DNA of 64,000 nt from Planctomycetota bacterium (lineage in GTDB: Bacteria; Planctomycetota; UBA1135; GCA-002686595): NCBI GenBank assembly GCA_016714045.1, contig JADJNY010000004.1, positions 124,001 to 188,000 of the forward strand, written 5' to 3'. The notes below the pieces were generated by a model, which made no database searches, was not told the origin of the DNA, and saw only the letters and a list, made by a program, of their open reading frames with translations. Below are positions 54,768-62,589 of the stretch, piece after piece (position 1 is the stretch's first letter; each line of letters starts with the position of its first letter). A program made the translations under genes and the position numbers.

Positions 54768-56012
54768 TCAGTGCTTCGCCGATTGTGTGGAGTCCGACGC
54801 AGCGCCCTTCGCAGCGTCGGCAGTCGAGCTCGAACTCGCGGTGCCGTGCGCATTCGTCGCGCCGCCGGCGCCAGCTGCGCCGTTCGCGAGCGGCTCGGGC
54901 TTCACCGGCGTCCCGGGCCGCGTCTTCTGCAGCCCCGTCACGACGATGCGCTCACCGGCCTTCAGGCCTTCGCGCACGATGCGCCGTCCGTCCTGGACGG
55001 GGCCAAGCTTCACCTTGCGGTACTCGGCCACGTCCCCCGGACCGACGACGAGCACGAACTTTTGGTTCTGGTCCGTCCCCACCGCGCGGTCGTCGATGCA
55101 GAGCTCGTCCTTCGCCTCGCCGATCGGCACGCGAGCGCGCGCGAAGAGCCCGGGCACGAGGCGACCGTCTGCGTTCGCGAACGACGCGCGCAGGAGGATC
55201 GTGCCGCTCGCCGCGTCGACCTGGTTGTCGAGCGACTCGAGCACGCCTTGGCGCGGATACCCCGTCTCGTCCGAGAGCCCGAGCTCGACGGTGATCGCCT
55301 TCCCGGCGCGCGCGAGGCCCTCGAAACGCAGGTACGTCGCCTCGTCGAGGTCCGCGTAGAAGTAGACGGGATCGACGGAGACGATCGACGCGAGGACCGT
55401 GTTCGCGCCGGGCGCGCCGCTGACGTAATTGCCCGCGGTGACGAGCGCGCGCCCGATGCGACCCGCGATCGGCGCCTTGACCTCGGTGTACTCGAGGTCG
55501 AGTTCGGACGACGTCAGCGCCGCCTGCGCCGCCGCGCGCGCCGCACGCGCTTCGAGCACGCGCGCGTTGCGCGCCTCGACTTCCTCCGCGCTGATCGCGC
55601 GGGCATCGAGCTTCTTCGCGCGCTCGAGCTCGCGCTCGGCCACGGCCACGCGCGCCTCCGACGCCGCGAGCTCCGCCTTGTGCTGGTCCACCGCGGCGCG
55701 GTTCCAACGCGGGTCGATGCGGAAGAGGACCTGGTCCTTCTTCACGAGCTCGCCCGGCTCGAACGCGACGGCGTCGATGTAACCGCTGATGCGAGGACGC
55801 ACGTCGACGGACTCGACGGGGCCGAGACGGCCCGTGAGGTCGGCGTGCTCGACGAGCTTCCGCACCTCGACCGCCTCGACGCCGACCGCCGGCGGAGGCG
55901 GAGGTCCAGCGGGCGCCATCTGCGCGCCGGGCGAAGGCGCGCACGCCGCGAGGAGCGCGAGCGCGAGCGCGAGGAACGAAACGACGGAGCGGGTGGAGTG
56001 CGGAGCGGACAT
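54768..56012 (-). CDS. RND periplasmic adaptor (membrane fusion protein, AcrA-type)
   Basis: The 414-residue lipoprotein (LALLAACAPS, Cys about 24) has the MFP order: beta-barrel strand HADLTGRLGPVESVDVRPRISGYIDAVAFEPGE, lipoyl half, an alpha-hairpin rich in Ala/Glu/Arg (VDQHKAELAASEARVAVAERELERAKKL), second lipoyl half (ELDLEYTEVKAPIAGRIGRALVTAGNYV) and barrel (VYFYADLDEATYLRF). A 40-residue Ala/Ser/Gly tail follows. It links the inner-membrane pump to the outer-membrane factor. It lies 15 bp upstream of the pump gene and 91 bp downstream of the repressor, so probably one operon. Confidence 0.93.
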   Translation of the reverse strand: MSAPHSTRSVVSFLALALALLAACAPSPGAQMAPAGPPPPPAVGVEAVEVRKLVEHADLTGRLGPVESVDVRPRISGYIDAVAFEPGELVKKDQVLFRIDPRWNRAAVDQHKAELAASEARVAVAERELERAKKLDARAISAEEVEARNARVLEARAARAAAQAALTSSELDLEYTEVKAPIAGRIGRALVTAGNYVSGAPGANTVLASIVSVDPVYFYADLDEATYLRFEGLARAGKAITVELGLSDETGYPRQGVLESLDNQVDAASGTILLRASFANADGRLVPGLFARARVPIGEAKDELCIDDRAVGTDQNQKFVLVVGPGDVAEYRKVKLGPVQDGRRIVREGLKAGERIVVTGLQKTRPGTPVKPEPLANGAAGAGGATNAHGTASSSSTADAAKGAASDSTQSAKH

Positions 56013-56103
56013 GGCGAGTTCTCGGTGCAAGAAGGAAACAGGAGCCGGGCTGCGGACGGCGGGCGCGCCCGGGGGCAATCGACACGTTGTGCGGTGGGGA
56101 GCG

Positions 56104-57057
56104 CTACGCCCGCTTCGCGCGGCTCGAGCGGCCGCTGCGGGGCGCAGGGAGCGAGTCGTCGTGCGCGGATCGCGACGGCGACGAATCGGTGGGCTGGGTG
56201 CGGGCGGCCTTCGAGACTGCGCGCACTGGGAGCTCCGGAGCCCGCGCTTCTTGCGCGGCACGCGCGGGCGTCGATGCGCGAGCCGTGGAGGTTGCGGCAC
56301 GCGCGCTGGCGCCCTGTTCCAGCGCCTCGTGCGGCGAACGCGCGGGCGTCGATGCGCGAGGCGTGGAGGTCGCGGATCGCGTGCTCGCACTTGGCTCCGC
56401 GGCCTCGGACGCGGTACGCGCGGGCGTCGACGCGCGAGCCGTGGAGCTCGCGAGCGCCGGTGCGGCGTACGCCCCGACGATCTCGAGCACGAGCTCCTCG
56501 AGCTCCGCAAGCGGTTCGAGGTCGTTCACGATGCGCGCACGGGTCATCGCGCCCTCGACGAAGTCGACGAGGATGCGCGCCTTGCGCGCGGGGTCGGGCG
56601 CTTGGACGAGACCCGCGGCGTGCGCGTCGCGCAGCGCGCCCTCGACGTACGCGACCTTGGTGGCGAGGAGCTCCTCGACCTTCGCGCGCAGCTTGGGCGC
56701 TTGCGTGCCGATCTCCGAGCCGAGCGAGAAGAGCGGGCAACCGCACACGCAGCCCGTCTCCGCGCGCTTCTCGTTCTGCTTCGCGATCATCTCGCGCGCC
56801 CAGAGGCGCAGGCGGTCGAGCGGCGGACGCGACGACGCGAACAGGTCGTCGATGCGCGGCTTGTAGACCTCCCACTGCTCGTCGATCGCGGCGATGGCGA
56901 GCTCCTCCTTCGAAGCGAAGAAGTGGTAGAAGCTCCCCTTCTTCACGCCCGCCGTCTCGCAGATGCGATCGACGCCGGTCGCGTGGTAGCTGCTGCGCCA
57001 GATCAGGTCGGCCGCGGTGTGGAGCAAGCGGGCGCGCGTGTCGTTGGGCTTCGTCAT
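56104..57057 (-). CDS. TetR family repressor with an intragenically repeated tail
   Basis: The 317-residue protein has an N-terminal TetR helix-turn-helix (LLHTAADLIWRSSYHATGVDRICETAGVKKGSFYHFFASKEEL) and the ligand-binding helices to residue about 195. It has CVCGCPLFSLGSEIG, a loop with three Cys that might sense thiols or metals. Beyond residue 200 a non-homologous tail of about 115 residues is built from three 26-residue units with ARASTPAR cores. TetR proteins average 200 residues, so the tail is unusual. It is the first gene before the adaptor and pump, and its own promoter carries a matching palindrome, so local autorepression of the efflux operon is likely. Confidence 0.88.
   Translation of the reverse strand: MTKPNDTRARLLHTAADLIWRSSYHATGVDRICETAGVKKGSFYHFFASKEELAIAAIDEQWEVYKPRIDDLFASSRPPLDRLRLWAREMIAKQNEKRAETGCVCGCPLFSLGSEIGTQAPKLRAKVEELLATKVAYVEGALRDAHAAGLVQAPDPARKARILVDFVEGAMTRARIVNDLEPLAELEELVLEIVGAYAAPALASSTARASTPARTASEAAEPSASTRSATSTPRASTPARSPHEALEQGASARAATSTARASTPARAAQEARAPELPVRAVSKAARTQPTDSSPSRSAHDDSLPAPRSGRSSRAKRA
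56263..56496. repeat. Three 78-bp tandem repeats in the TetR gene
   Basis: CGCGGGCGTCGATGCGCGAG begins near 56263, recurs at 56341 and, with one change, at 56419. The period is 78 bp, or 26 codons. They encode the repeated TPAR tail of the repressor. Confidence 0.75.
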
Positions 57058-57078
57058 GGTCGGTCTCGAAGGGGCGCG

Positions 57079-57107
57079 AAGCTACGGCGACTTGACCGAC
57101 CGGTCAA
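57079..57107 (-). promoter_or_regulatory. TetR promoter with overlapping operator
   Basis: On the minus strand: -35 TTGACC (57107-57102), a 17-bp spacer, -10 TAGCTT (57084-57079). The palindrome TTGACC-GACC-GGTCAA (57092-57107) overlaps the -35 box and resembles operators of many TetR-family efflux regulators. It also lies upstream of sucB, on the other strand. Confidence 0.65.
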
Positions 57108-57288
57108 CTTCCTTGCTGCAGAAGTTCTCTCTCCCGTCGCGTGCTGATTCCGTGCGGGGGCCCCGGCAAGCTCCCTCCCCCGCGCTCAAGCCCCCCCTTC
57201 GCCCTCCCGATACGCCTCTCGCCGAACCCCTCGCCCGCCCCTCGGGTGCCCTCCCCGCCCCGGATCCGTACACTCTCCGCCCTTCATC

Positions 57289-58524
57289 ATGGCAGCCCAC
57301 GAACTCAAGGTCCCCGCGGTCGGGGAGTCCATCACCGAGGTCACGATCGGCGAGTGGCTCATCCCGGAAGGCGGCAGCGTCCGTAAGGACGAGCCCGTCG
57401 TCGTGATCGAGACCGACAAGGTCACGGTCGAGCTCCCCGCCCCCGCCGACGGCACGGTCACCCGCATCCAGCGGAAGAAGGGCGAGGTCGCGAAGGTCGG
57501 CGACGTCGTCGGCCTGTTCGAGGCGGGCGCCGTCGCCGCCAAGCCGTCCAAGAACGGGGCCGACACGACCGCGAAGGCCGCGAAGGCGGTTCCGGTCGAG
57601 GCGACGCCCGCGAAGGCCGCCGTCGCCGCCGAAGCGCGCGTCATGCCCGCCGCGGCGCGCGCGCTCCACGACGCCGGTCTCGCCGCGGGCGACGTCGCCG
57701 CGACCGGGCCGGGTGGACGCCTGTTGAAGGAGGACGTGCAGCGCGCGACCGAAACCCGCACGGCGCCCGCGACGAGCTCGACGACGGCCGCGAGCGCCGC
57801 GCCCGCGAAGCGCGCCGGCGGCGCGCGCGAGGAAGAAGTCGTGCCGATGACGCCGCTGCGCAAGCGCATCGCGCAGCGCCTCGTCGAAGCGCAGAACACC
57901 GCTGCGCTCCTGACGACGTTCAACGAGATCGACATGTCGGCTGCGATGGCGCTGCGCAAGGAGCACCAGGACGCGTTCGTCGCGAAGCACAAGATCAAGC
58001 TCGGCTTCATGTCGTTCTTCGTGAAGGCCGCGGTCGACGCGCTGAAGCTCGTGCCGCAGGTCAACGCGGAGGTGCGCGGCGACGCGGTCGTGTTCAAGAA
58101 CTACTGCGACATCGGCGTCGCGGTCGGCGGCGGGAAGGGCCTCGTCGTGCCGATCCTGCGCAACGCGGAGACGATGGGCTTCGCCGAGATCGAGAAGGCG
58201 ATCGCCGACTTCGCGACACGCGCGCAGGCGGGCAAGCTCGGGCTCGAGGAGCTGCAGGGCGGCACGTTCACGATCTCGAACGGCGGCATCTACGGCTCGC
58301 TGCTCTCGACGCCGATCGTCAACCCGCCGCAGTCGGGCATCCTCGGTCTGCACGCGATCCAAGAGCGACCGATCGCGCTGAACGGCCAGGTCGTCATCCG
58401 GCCGATGATGTACGTCGCGCTCACCTACGATCACCGGTTGGTCGATGGCCGCGAAGCCGTCACGTTCTTGAAGCGCATCAAGGAGTGCCTCGAGAACCCG
58501 GCGCGGATGCTGATCGAGGTGTGA
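57289..58524 (+). CDS. sucB: 2-oxoglutarate dehydrogenase E2, dihydrolipoyl succinyltransferase
   Basis: The 411-residue protein has a lipoyl domain (residues 1-80; lipoyl Lys in IETDKVTVELP), an Ala/Lys/Thr linker, a peripheral-subunit-binding domain (VMPAAARALHDAGL ... GRLLKEDV) and a catalytic domain ending LTYDHRLVDGREAVTFL with the active-site His and Asp. It transfers succinyl from E1 (sucA) to coenzyme A in the TCA cycle. A TACACTCTCCGCCCTTCAT sequence leads directly to its ATG and matches a similar element upstream of sucA, hinting at shared expression although the two genes are 8.4 kb apart. Confidence 0.95.
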   Translation: MAAHELKVPAVGESITEVTIGEWLIPEGGSVRKDEPVVVIETDKVTVELPAPADGTVTRIQRKKGEVAKVGDVVGLFEAGAVAAKPSKNGADTTAKAAKAVPVEATPAKAAVAAEARVMPAAARALHDAGLAAGDVAATGPGGRLLKEDVQRATETRTAPATSSTTAASAAPAKRAGGAREEEVVPMTPLRKRIAQRLVEAQNTAALLTTFNEIDMSAAMALRKEHQDAFVAKHKIKLGFMSFFVKAAVDALKLVPQVNAEVRGDAVVFKNYCDIGVAVGGGKGLVVPILRNAETMGFAEIEKAIADFATRAQAGKLGLEELQGGTFTISNGGIYGSLLSTPIVNPPQSGILGLHAIQERPIALNGQVVIRPMMYVALTYDHRLVDGREAVTFLKRIKECLENPARMLIEV

Positions 58525-58557
58525 TCGCGGCGCGGCCACGCGCATTCCCGCGAGGAG

Positions 58558-58637
58558 GGAATACGGTGCCAGGGCACTTTGTCACCAGATCGCCCCGCCG
58601 CGCTATCTGGTGAGTACTCGCTCAGACACCGTATTCC
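58558..58637. repeat. Palindromic element (REP/REPIN-like), copy 1
   Basis: Terminal inverted repeats GGAATACGGTG (58558-58568) and CACCGTATTCC (58627-58637), with inner CACCAGAT/ATCTGGTG arms (58583-58590/58605-58612). Shares GGTGCCAG-GCACTTT-TCACCAGAT with the hairpin at 59099. Confidence 0.65.
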
Positions 58638-58646
58638 GAGGCAGTG

Positions 58647-58991
58647 ATGAAGCACATCGTCCTGGCTGTCGCGTGCGTGGCTGGCGCCCTTTCCTGCAGT
58701 CGACCCCTCGGCGTCCTGCGACTCTCGTTTGCTCCAGCACCCGTCGTTGGCACGGACCTACGCGTGACGGCCGACGTCATCAAGTTGGGTAATGAGCCCG
58801 CCAGAGGTGCGCGGCTCGTGGTCAGTGGCAAAGGGATGACCGTCGTTCGTCCCTTCGAAGAGGTTTCTTCCGGAGTCTTCGAGGGAGTGGTGCGCTTCGA
58901 TCAGGCTGGACGCCATGTGATTGAAACGCGGGTCTTCTTCAATTCCGGTGACAATTCCTATCTCCAGAGTCATGACGTCGATGTTCGGTAG
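58647..58991 (+). CDS. Small secreted lipoprotein of unknown function
   Basis: The 114-residue protein (ATG 58647; a GTG lies one codon upstream) has a signal peptide with lipobox-like GALSC (Cys about 17), then strands (LRVTADVIKLGNEPARGARLVVSGKG, YLQSHDVDVR) that suggest a small Ig-like fold, such as FixH/YtkA-type proteins. Base composition is lower in GC than its neighbours, and it sits between palindromic elements, so transfer or mobility is possible. No operon partner is evident. Confidence 0.55.
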   Translation: MKHIVLAVACVAGALSCSRPLGVLRLSFAPAPVVGTDLRVTADVIKLGNEPARGARLVVSGKGMTVVRPFEEVSSGVFEGVVRFDQAGRHVIETRVFFNSGDNSYLQSHDVDVR

Positions 58992-59033
58992 GTAGGCCAG
59001 GACTTGCTGGTGATGTTCGAGGGGGTGGGATGA

Positions 59034-59107
59034 GCGGTGCCAGAGCAGTTCACGACCGGATCGGCTTACGGTGCGTCGTCGATCCGTTAATACGGGAGTA
59101 CGGTGCC
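59034..59107. repeat. Degenerate palindromic element copy
   Basis: GGTGCCAGAGCAGTTCACGA and CGATCC...TACGGTGCC retain the edges of the same family with poor inner pairing. Adjacent to the perfect copy at 59099. Confidence 0.4.
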
Positions 59108-59170
59108 AGAGCACTTTCTCACCAGATAGCGCTACCGGGCTGCCTGGTGAGAAAGTGCTCTGGCACCGTA
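59099..59170. repeat. Perfect 27-bp inverted repeat, palindromic element copy 3
   Basis: Left arm 59099-59125 and right arm 59144-59170 are exact reverse complements around an 18-nt loop. It ends one base before the stop of the HEAT-repeat gene, so it could also end that transcript and stabilise its 3' end. Confidence 0.8.
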
Positions 59171-59171
59171 T

Positions 59172-60674
59172 TCACTTCGCGACGAACGTCCGCGCGAGCT
59201 CCGCGCGTGCTGCGCGACGGGACTCGACTTGCTCGACGCTCGGGATGCCCGTGATCGCGGAGCCCGCGGTGCGCCACGCGTCGAGGCGTTCCTTCGCGGT
59301 TGCGTCGCCAGACTCGGCCCGCTTCGCGAGCCACGTCTCGAGCGCCGACTCCGCCGCGTCCTGATCCGCCGCGCGCGAGCGCAACGCCTCGACGAGCAGC
59401 GCGATCGCGCGCGCGTCGTCGCCGAGCGCGAGGAGCGCCTCCGCCGCGGTCTGCCGCAGGTCCATCGGCTCCGCCGCGTCGAGCAGCCGCTGCAGCGTCG
59501 GCAGCGCGTCCTGCACGCCCAGCCGGCCGAGCGCCGTCGCCGCGGCGGCCCGCAGTTCGGGAGCGCGGCCCTTCGCGGCGCACGCGACGAGCGCGGGCAG
59601 CGCGTCGGTGCAGCGCACGCCCCCCAGCGCGAGCGCGGCGCCCGGCGCCGTGCGCGGCTCGTCGAGGAGCGCGCGGAGCTCCGCGCACGCGCTCTTCGCG
59701 CGCGGACCGATGCGCTCGAGGCACTGCAGGACGTGCAGGCGCACGTGCTCGTCTTCCTCGCGCAGCGCGAGCACGAGCGGCTCGACCGTGCTCGGCCCGC
59801 CGTTGACGAGCGCGTAGCGCGCGTCGTCGACGAGGCGCAAGTTGAACTCGCCGAGCGTCGCGATCGCCTTCCACTGCGCGAGGCGCAGCGCGGGCGAGAC
59901 CTCGCGCGGCGGAAGCGGCGGCGCGCCCTCCGTGCCGGACCACGCGCGCCGCAGCGTCTCCGCGTCGGGGAAGCCCGCGTCCGTCGCGATCGACGCCGCG
60001 AGGGCCGCCGCCCGCTCGCGCTGCTCCGCCGCGCCGCGTTGCGCGAGCACCTCGAGGCCGGCGAGCCCCGCGTAGTTCCCGTGCTTCGCGAGCGCCGACG
60101 CGAGCCACAGCACGGTCTCGGCATCCGTCTCGTACTCGAGCAATGGCACGACCAGCGGCACCCACGCGTCGGACGTCTGCCGCTCGAGCGCGAACGCCGC
60201 GTGCGCGCGCAGCCAGGGCTCGTGCTGGAAGCGGATGTCCATGCGCGCGACGAACGCGTCCGCCGCGGCGGGCGCGTCGATTCCGCCGAGCATCTCGACC
60301 GCGGTGCGGCGTTCGTTCACGTCGCGCTTCGCGTCGTCGATCACCTTGACGAGCGCGGGCACGGCCGCGGGACCGAGCTCGGCCGCTTCGCGCAGCGCCA
60401 TGCCGCGCACCTTGCCCTGAGACGTCGTCGCGTCGACGACGAGACCGAGCACGCGGTCGTCGAGCGCCTTGTCCGGCGCCGGGTCCGCCCGCTTCGGCAC
60501 GAGCGCTTCGAGCTTCGCGACCTCGTCTCGACACACCTTCCTCAGCGCGAAGGTCGGCGCCGTGCGCGCGGGCGCCGGCACCTCGCGCGCGCACCCGAGC
60601 ACGAACGCCGTTGCGACGAGGAGCAAGCTCACGACCCCGAGCGCGGCGGCCCCCGAGTCGTCGCGCCGTCGCAC
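59172..60674 (-). CDS. HEAT-repeat lipoprotein
   Basis: Start uncertain: GTG 60674 gives a normal lipoprotein signal (LLLVATAFVLGCARE), whereas GTG 60803 would overlap the previous stop (GTGA) but add an Arg-rich extension. The mature protein of about 470 residues is all helical with HEAT/armadillo-type repeats (REAAELGPAAVPALVKVIDD, PWLRAHAAFALERQ, CLERIGPRAKSACAELRALL, LRAAAATALGRLGVQDALPTLQRLLD), a scaffold for protein binding. Anchored by lipid in the periplasm, it could tether the operon's other products. It is last in the operon, followed by the perfect hairpin. Confidence 0.8.
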   Translation of the reverse strand: MRRRDDSGAAALGVVSLLLVATAFVLGCAREVPAPARTAPTFALRKVCRDEVAKLEALVPKRADPAPDKALDDRVLGLVVDATTSQGKVRGMALREAAELGPAAVPALVKVIDDAKRDVNERRTAVEMLGGIDAPAAADAFVARMDIRFQHEPWLRAHAAFALERQTSDAWVPLVVPLLEYETDAETVLWLASALAKHGNYAGLAGLEVLAQRGAAEQRERAAALAASIATDAGFPDAETLRRAWSGTEGAPPLPPREVSPALRLAQWKAIATLGEFNLRLVDDARYALVNGGPSTVEPLVLALREEDEHVRLHVLQCLERIGPRAKSACAELRALLDEPRTAPGAALALGGVRCTDALPALVACAAKGRAPELRAAAATALGRLGVQDALPTLQRLLDAAEPMDLRQTAAEALLALGDDARAIALLVEALRSRAADQDAAESALETWLAKRAESGDATAKERLDAWRTAGSAITGIPSVEQVESRRAARAELARTFVAK

Positions 60675-60799
60675 GCGGTGGAGATCGCGACCTCGCTCGA
60701 GAGCTCGCACCGCGCCGCGCTCCCGAACACGTGCCCGGACTCCCTCCACCACCCACGCCCGCGCGGCGTGCGCACACGACCGACCTACGCAGGCGCGCC

Positions 60800-61807
60800 T
60801 CACGGCTTCAGCTCCACGCGGTGCAGCACTTGCGCTTCGCGCTCGGGATCCGGCCGCGTCGGATCGGCCCAGTACGGTCGAAGCGAGAAGAACAGCACGA
60901 CCTCGATCGCGCCGTCCGCGCCGTCACCATCGATCGGGATCGACTGCATCGCGTGCGCGGGGAGCTGCGTGTCGGGCAGGTTCTCGTGGCGATACGGCGA
61001 GCGGAAGCGGAACGCGTGACGCCAGCTCTCCGCACCGGACGCACGGAGCGGGCGCCAGAACACGTCGGCCGCGCGTGAGCGTTCCTCCGTCGGGAAGTGG
61101 TGCCCGGCGCCGACGTTTTCGACCTCGACGATCCACTTGCCGTCCACACGCTTGCCGCGCAGCTCGACCGCGGAGCGCACGAGCTCGATGTCGTGACCTC
61201 CGTGCATCCGGTGATCGCGACCGGGGCCGCCCGTCGCGCGCGGCTTCATGTGGCAGTCGATGCAGCCGATGCCCTTCGCCGCGTAGTCCGTCGCGCGCCA
61301 CTGCTTCGTCGTGTCGTGCTGGTCGTGACAGACGGCGCAGAACTCCGACGAGCCGAGATCGCGCACCGCGACGGGCTTGCAAGCAGCGCTCGGGGCGTCG
61401 CGCGTGCCAGCGACCGTTCCGCCGGACACGTGATCCACCGGCAGGAGGTGGCACGTGATGCAGTCGACGCCCTCGGCGCGGCGCGACGCGCGCGGCAACA
61501 CGCGTTGACCGATGCCCGTCTCGAAGACGGGCTGCGACGCGTGGCAGTCGATGCAGTCCGCGTTCGCGAAGTCGTTCGAGAGCGCGCGCACGTCGGGGTC
61601 GCTCCAAGACCGCGAGTGCCACGAATCGGCCCACTCGTCGTAGACCTGCGCGTGGCACTCCCTGCACTGCTCGGAGCTCGTGAACTCGCGCGCCGGCGCC
61701 GCGCTGGACTTCGCACCGGGGACGAGCACGGCCCACAGCACGCCCGCCGCCGCGAGCACGACGACGGCCCCCGCGAGCTTGCGCACGACGTCGACCCCGC
61801 CGCTCAC
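60800..61807 (-). CDS. Five-haem cytochrome c554-like protein
   Basis: The 335-residue protein starts at GTG 61807 (GTGA overlap with the ABC ATPase stop), with one N-terminal membrane helix (AGAVVVLAAAGVLWAVLV). Five CXXCH sites are present: CRECH in FTSSEQCRECHAQVYDEW, CIDCH, CITCH, CAVCH and CIDCH. The first block (SSEQCRECH ... W-x2-SWH) is that of cytochrome c554/multihaem cytochrome c families. A C-terminal beta domain (KWIVEVENVGAGHHFPTEE ...) follows. It is a periplasmic electron carrier; no donor is encoded here. Its translational linkage to an ABC importer is unusual. Confidence 0.88.
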   Translation of the reverse strand: MSGGVDVVRKLAGAVVVLAAAGVLWAVLVPGAKSSAAPAREFTSSEQCRECHAQVYDEWADSWHSRSWSDPDVRALSNDFANADCIDCHASQPVFETGIGQRVLPRASRRAEGVDCITCHLLPVDHVSGGTVAGTRDAPSAACKPVAVRDLGSSEFCAVCHDQHDTTKQWRATDYAAKGIGCIDCHMKPRATGGPGRDHRMHGGHDIELVRSAVELRGKRVDGKWIVEVENVGAGHHFPTEERSRAADVFWRPLRASGAESWRHAFRFRSPYRHENLPDTQLPAHAMQSIPIDGDGADGAIEVVLFFSLRPYWADPTRPDPEREAQVLHRVELKP

Positions 61808-62589
61808 GACGCACCTCCGAGCGCGGTCCGATCGCCACGCGCCCCGGGTGCCTTCGGAGCGGACGACTCGACGCCGCCCTCGAGCGCACCACCGAGCATG
61901 CGCTCCTTCGCGGGCACGAGCTCGCGCCCGTGCACGAGCCGCAGCACGCGCGTCGCGATGCGCTCGACCTCGCGCGCGTCGTGCGTCACGTGCAGCGTCG
62001 TGAGTCCCGTGCGCGCCTGCAGCTCATCCAAGCGGTCGATCAAGGCGCCGCGCAGCTCTGCGTCGAGCGGCCCGAGCGGCTCATCGAGCAAGAGGAGCTC
62101 GGGCTCGCACGCGAGCGCGCGAGCGAGCGCGAGACGCTGCGCTTCGCCGCCGGAGAGCGTCGCGGGACGGCGGTCCTCGAAGCCCGGGAGCTCGACCTCC
62201 GCGAGCAGCGCGCTCGCGCGGCGCCGGCGCTCCTGGCGCGGCACGCCGCGGCAGCGGAGCACGAACTCGACCGTTTCGGCGGCGGTCATGTGCGGCCACA
62301 GCGCGCCGCCCTGGAACAAGAAGCCGATCCTGCGCTCGTGAGGTGGAACGACGAGGCGCTTCCCATCGCTCGCGACGCGCCCGAAGAGCTCGACGCGTCC
62401 GCCGACGAGCGGCTGCAAGCCCGCGACCGCGCGGAGGAGCGTCGTCTTGCCCGAACCCGACGGGCCGACCACCAGGACGTGCTCACCGCGCGCGATCCGC
62501 GCGTCGATCGGACCGAGCACGCGCTTTCCGCCGAGGTGGACCTCCGCGCCCGCGAGGACGACCGCGCTTCCGTTCGTCGAGGAGTTCAC
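61804..62589 (-). CDS. ABC transporter ATP-binding protein (iron-type)
   Basis: The 261-residue protein starts at GTG 62589, overlapping the permease stop by four bases. Walker A GPSGSGKTT, Q-loop GFLFQGGALW, signature LSGGEAQRLAL, Walker B LLLLDEPL and the H-loop VTHD are all present. The group with a two-domain permease and a periplasmic binding protein imports ferric iron, thiamine or similar anions; the binding protein is not in this window. It powers the permease encoded just upstream. Confidence 0.92.
   Translation of the reverse strand: MNSSTNGSAVVLAGAEVHLGGKRVLGPIDARIARGEHVLVVGPSGSGKTTLLRAVAGLQPLVGGRVELFGRVASDGKRLVVPPHERRIGFLFQGGALWPHMTAAETVEFVLRCRGVPRQERRRRASALLAEVELPGFEDRRPATLSGGEAQRLALARALACEPELLLLDEPLGPLDAELRGALIDRLDELQARTGLTTLHVTHDAREVERIATRVLRLVHGRELVPAKERMLGGALEGGVESSAPKAPGARGDRTALGGAS

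Noticed and set aside
56087..57147. Plus-strand frames opposite the TetR gene
   Set aside because: Mirror of the 78-bp repeats; the minus frame has a helix-turn-helix and a matching operator.
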